A stretch of DNA of 64,000 nucleotides from Cobetia sp. L2A1. Its GTDB lineage: Bacteria > Pseudomonadota > Gammaproteobacteria > Pseudomonadales > Halomonadaceae. Positions 63,206 to 64,000 of this stretch are shown in pieces. The stretch is from positions 1,240,001 to 1,304,000 of the forward strand of contig NZ_CP047025.1 of NCBI RefSeq assembly GCF_009796845.1, in the 5' to 3' direction. The stretch's first letter is position 1; each line of letters begins with the position of its first letter. The notes beneath the pieces are model-generated. The model did not search any database. It was not told the origin of the DNA and was given only the letters and a program-made list of their open reading frames with translations. The translations under genes and the position numbers were made by a program.

Positions 63206-63661
63206 TTAATCATACCTGCGGATCTTTTCCGTCAGCTCTGCCAACTTCTCATCACTCTCGCGCGGGCCATCCGCGCTGACGACGTAGCCGTCATATTCGG
63301 TCATGTAGTACTTCATCTTCGAGTGTCTGGCCTGCCATTCGCCTGGCTGGGTGCCATGCAGTGGGATGAGCTTGGCGTGCAGGTGGTTGACGCCATAACC
63401 CTCGAAGATGATCGCGGTGCGCTCGTTATCAAAGAAGGCATCGAGCTGGCGGGCGACCTTGCGCGTGAAGCGCATGAGCTCAAGAATCACCTCGTCCTCC
63501 TGCTTATAAACGCAACTGGTGACATGTTGCTTGGGTATCACGACCGTGTTGCCGCGTGTGGAAGGGAAGATGGAGAGGAAGGCGAGGTGGTACTCACTTT
63601 CCGCGACGACATGTGCTGGTACCTGACCTGACACTATCTGACAGAATATGCAGTCAATCAT
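63206..63661 (-). CDS. HIT family (histidine triad) protein
   Basis: A 151-aa cytosolic protein: CIFCQIVSGQVPAHVVAE at the N-terminus (CxxC), the phosphate loop near FPSTRGNTVVIPKQHV, and the active-site segment GVNHLHAKLIPLHG. The triad reads HxHxK rather than HxHxH, as in one HIT subgroup. HIT proteins hydrolyse or transfer nucleotidyl groups; the substrate is unknown. ATG 63661 is preferred because GGGA precedes it. Confidence 0.88.
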   Translation of the reverse strand: MIDCIFCQIVSGQVPAHVVAESEYHLAFLSIFPSTRGNTVVIPKQHVTSCVYKQEDEVILELMRFTRKVARQLDAFFDNERTAIIFEGYGVNHLHAKLIPLHGTQPGEWQARHSKMKYYMTEYDGYVVSADGPRESDEKLAELTEKIRRYD

Positions 63662-63786
63662 GTTGATTCCCATTGGTCGCACAACGACGGATAGAGATGT
63701 GCAGTGATATCCAACACACAGTAGTTATTTTAATTTATCTAATTGAATGGCTGGTGCATAGGCTCCAGATGAATGCTTGGAGTACC

Positions 63787-63816
63787 AAAAAGGCCACCCG
63801 CCTGGGTGGCCTTTTT
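63787..63816. terminator. Bidirectional rho-independent terminator
   Basis: AAAAAGGCCACCC (63787-63799), loop GCCT, GGGTGGCCTTTTT (63804-63816). It also ends the gene running in from the right. Confidence 0.93.
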
Positions 63817-63863
63817 GTCTGTCTGCTCTTTTGTGGCTGACCCCGTGAATGGGCCGCGAAGAC

Positions 63864-64000
63864 TTATTTCTCTGGCCGTGAATCCAGATATTGCTGAAGC
63901 AGCGCGCGATCTTGATGAGAGACCTTCTGCTTCCAGCTGTCCGTGACGTGTTGACTCGCCTTCTCGAAATCCCTCAGCAAGTCAGCAGGAGCGGGGGAGA
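63864..64000 (-). CDS. 3' end of an unidentified gene (partial)
   Basis: The minus strand stays open from the window edge to a TAA at 63866-63864 and encodes 45 residues, helical and charged (LLRDFEKASQHVTDSWKQK, then LLQQYLDSRPEK). The terminator lies 48 nt further on, which supports a true gene end. No family is assigned. Confidence 0.55.
   Translation of the reverse strand, partial: SPAPADLLRDFEKASQHVTDSWKQKVSHQDRALLQQYLDSRPEK

Noticed and set aside
62160..64000. Genomic island with tRNA-derived attachment sites
   Set aside because: I looked for a repeat of the tRNA-Gly 3' end downstream and for an integrase and found neither within the window.

Overview
The window reads as chromosomal DNA of a halophilic gammaproteobacterium of the Halomonadaceae; a Cobetia- or Halomonas-like organism is the best guess. 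This is inferred from protein family content and moderately high GC coding sequence, not from a marker gene. Most of the window is dense, conserved housekeeping and transport sequence. No insertion sequence, prophage, CRISPR array or rRNA was seen.

Layout. 0.2-5.9 kb: SUF iron-sulfur cluster operon sufB-C-D-S-T. 6-12 kb: a YceI protein, a SanA/ElyC-type envelope protein, a four-helix-bundle-like protein, rimK and a RimB-like protease (ribosomal protein S6 tail modification), and a DUF3549 protein. 12.6-15.2 kb: a cystine-type polar amino acid ABC importer. 15.3-21.8 kb: ComFB-like protein, CPA2 cation/proton antiporter, YqcC, a gamma-glutamylcyclotransferase-like protein, the branched-chain amino acid carrier BrnQ and a DUF1853 protein.

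21.9-27.9 kb is the least ordinary stretch. It holds two diverged tandem copies of a block of about 3 kb. Each copy has a long conserved leader and small secreted paralogous proteins, and ends in the same 46-nt terminator-containing element. Five small paralogues (109-113 aa) share a signal peptide and a motif SVAAxRVxQxL repeated about every 35 residues. A secreted HAD-family protein sits in the first copy. I do not recognise this family, and it is the best candidate for something undescribed.

28-36 kb: carboxylesterase, two EamA/DMT exporters (one divergent from a MocR-type regulator), two OmpW-type outer membrane proteins (one behind FNR-like boxes) and an InaA-type kinase fold. 36.4-39.8 kb: cytochrome bd oxidase operon cydA-cydB-cydX-ybgE. 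40.6-46.9 kb: a glycan-decoration cluster (GtrB, GtrA, a PIG-V-like mannosyltransferase, a GtrC-like glucosyltransferase) interrupted by an MscS channel. 47-53.6 kb: proline use (putP, a short putA without the DNA-binding domain, an AraC regulator and a small membrane protein). 53.9-60.6 kb: an IclR regulator, a tripartite tricarboxylate transporter tctCBA, an MFS transporter and a second, orphan TctC. 60.9-64 kb: adenine deaminase, tRNA-Gly(CCC), an AT-rich acquired-looking segment with an HNH-like zinc-finger protein, a HIT-family protein and the 3' end of one more gene.

Many genes are separated by strong, perfect, often bidirectional rho-independent terminators, so transcription units can be drawn with some confidence.
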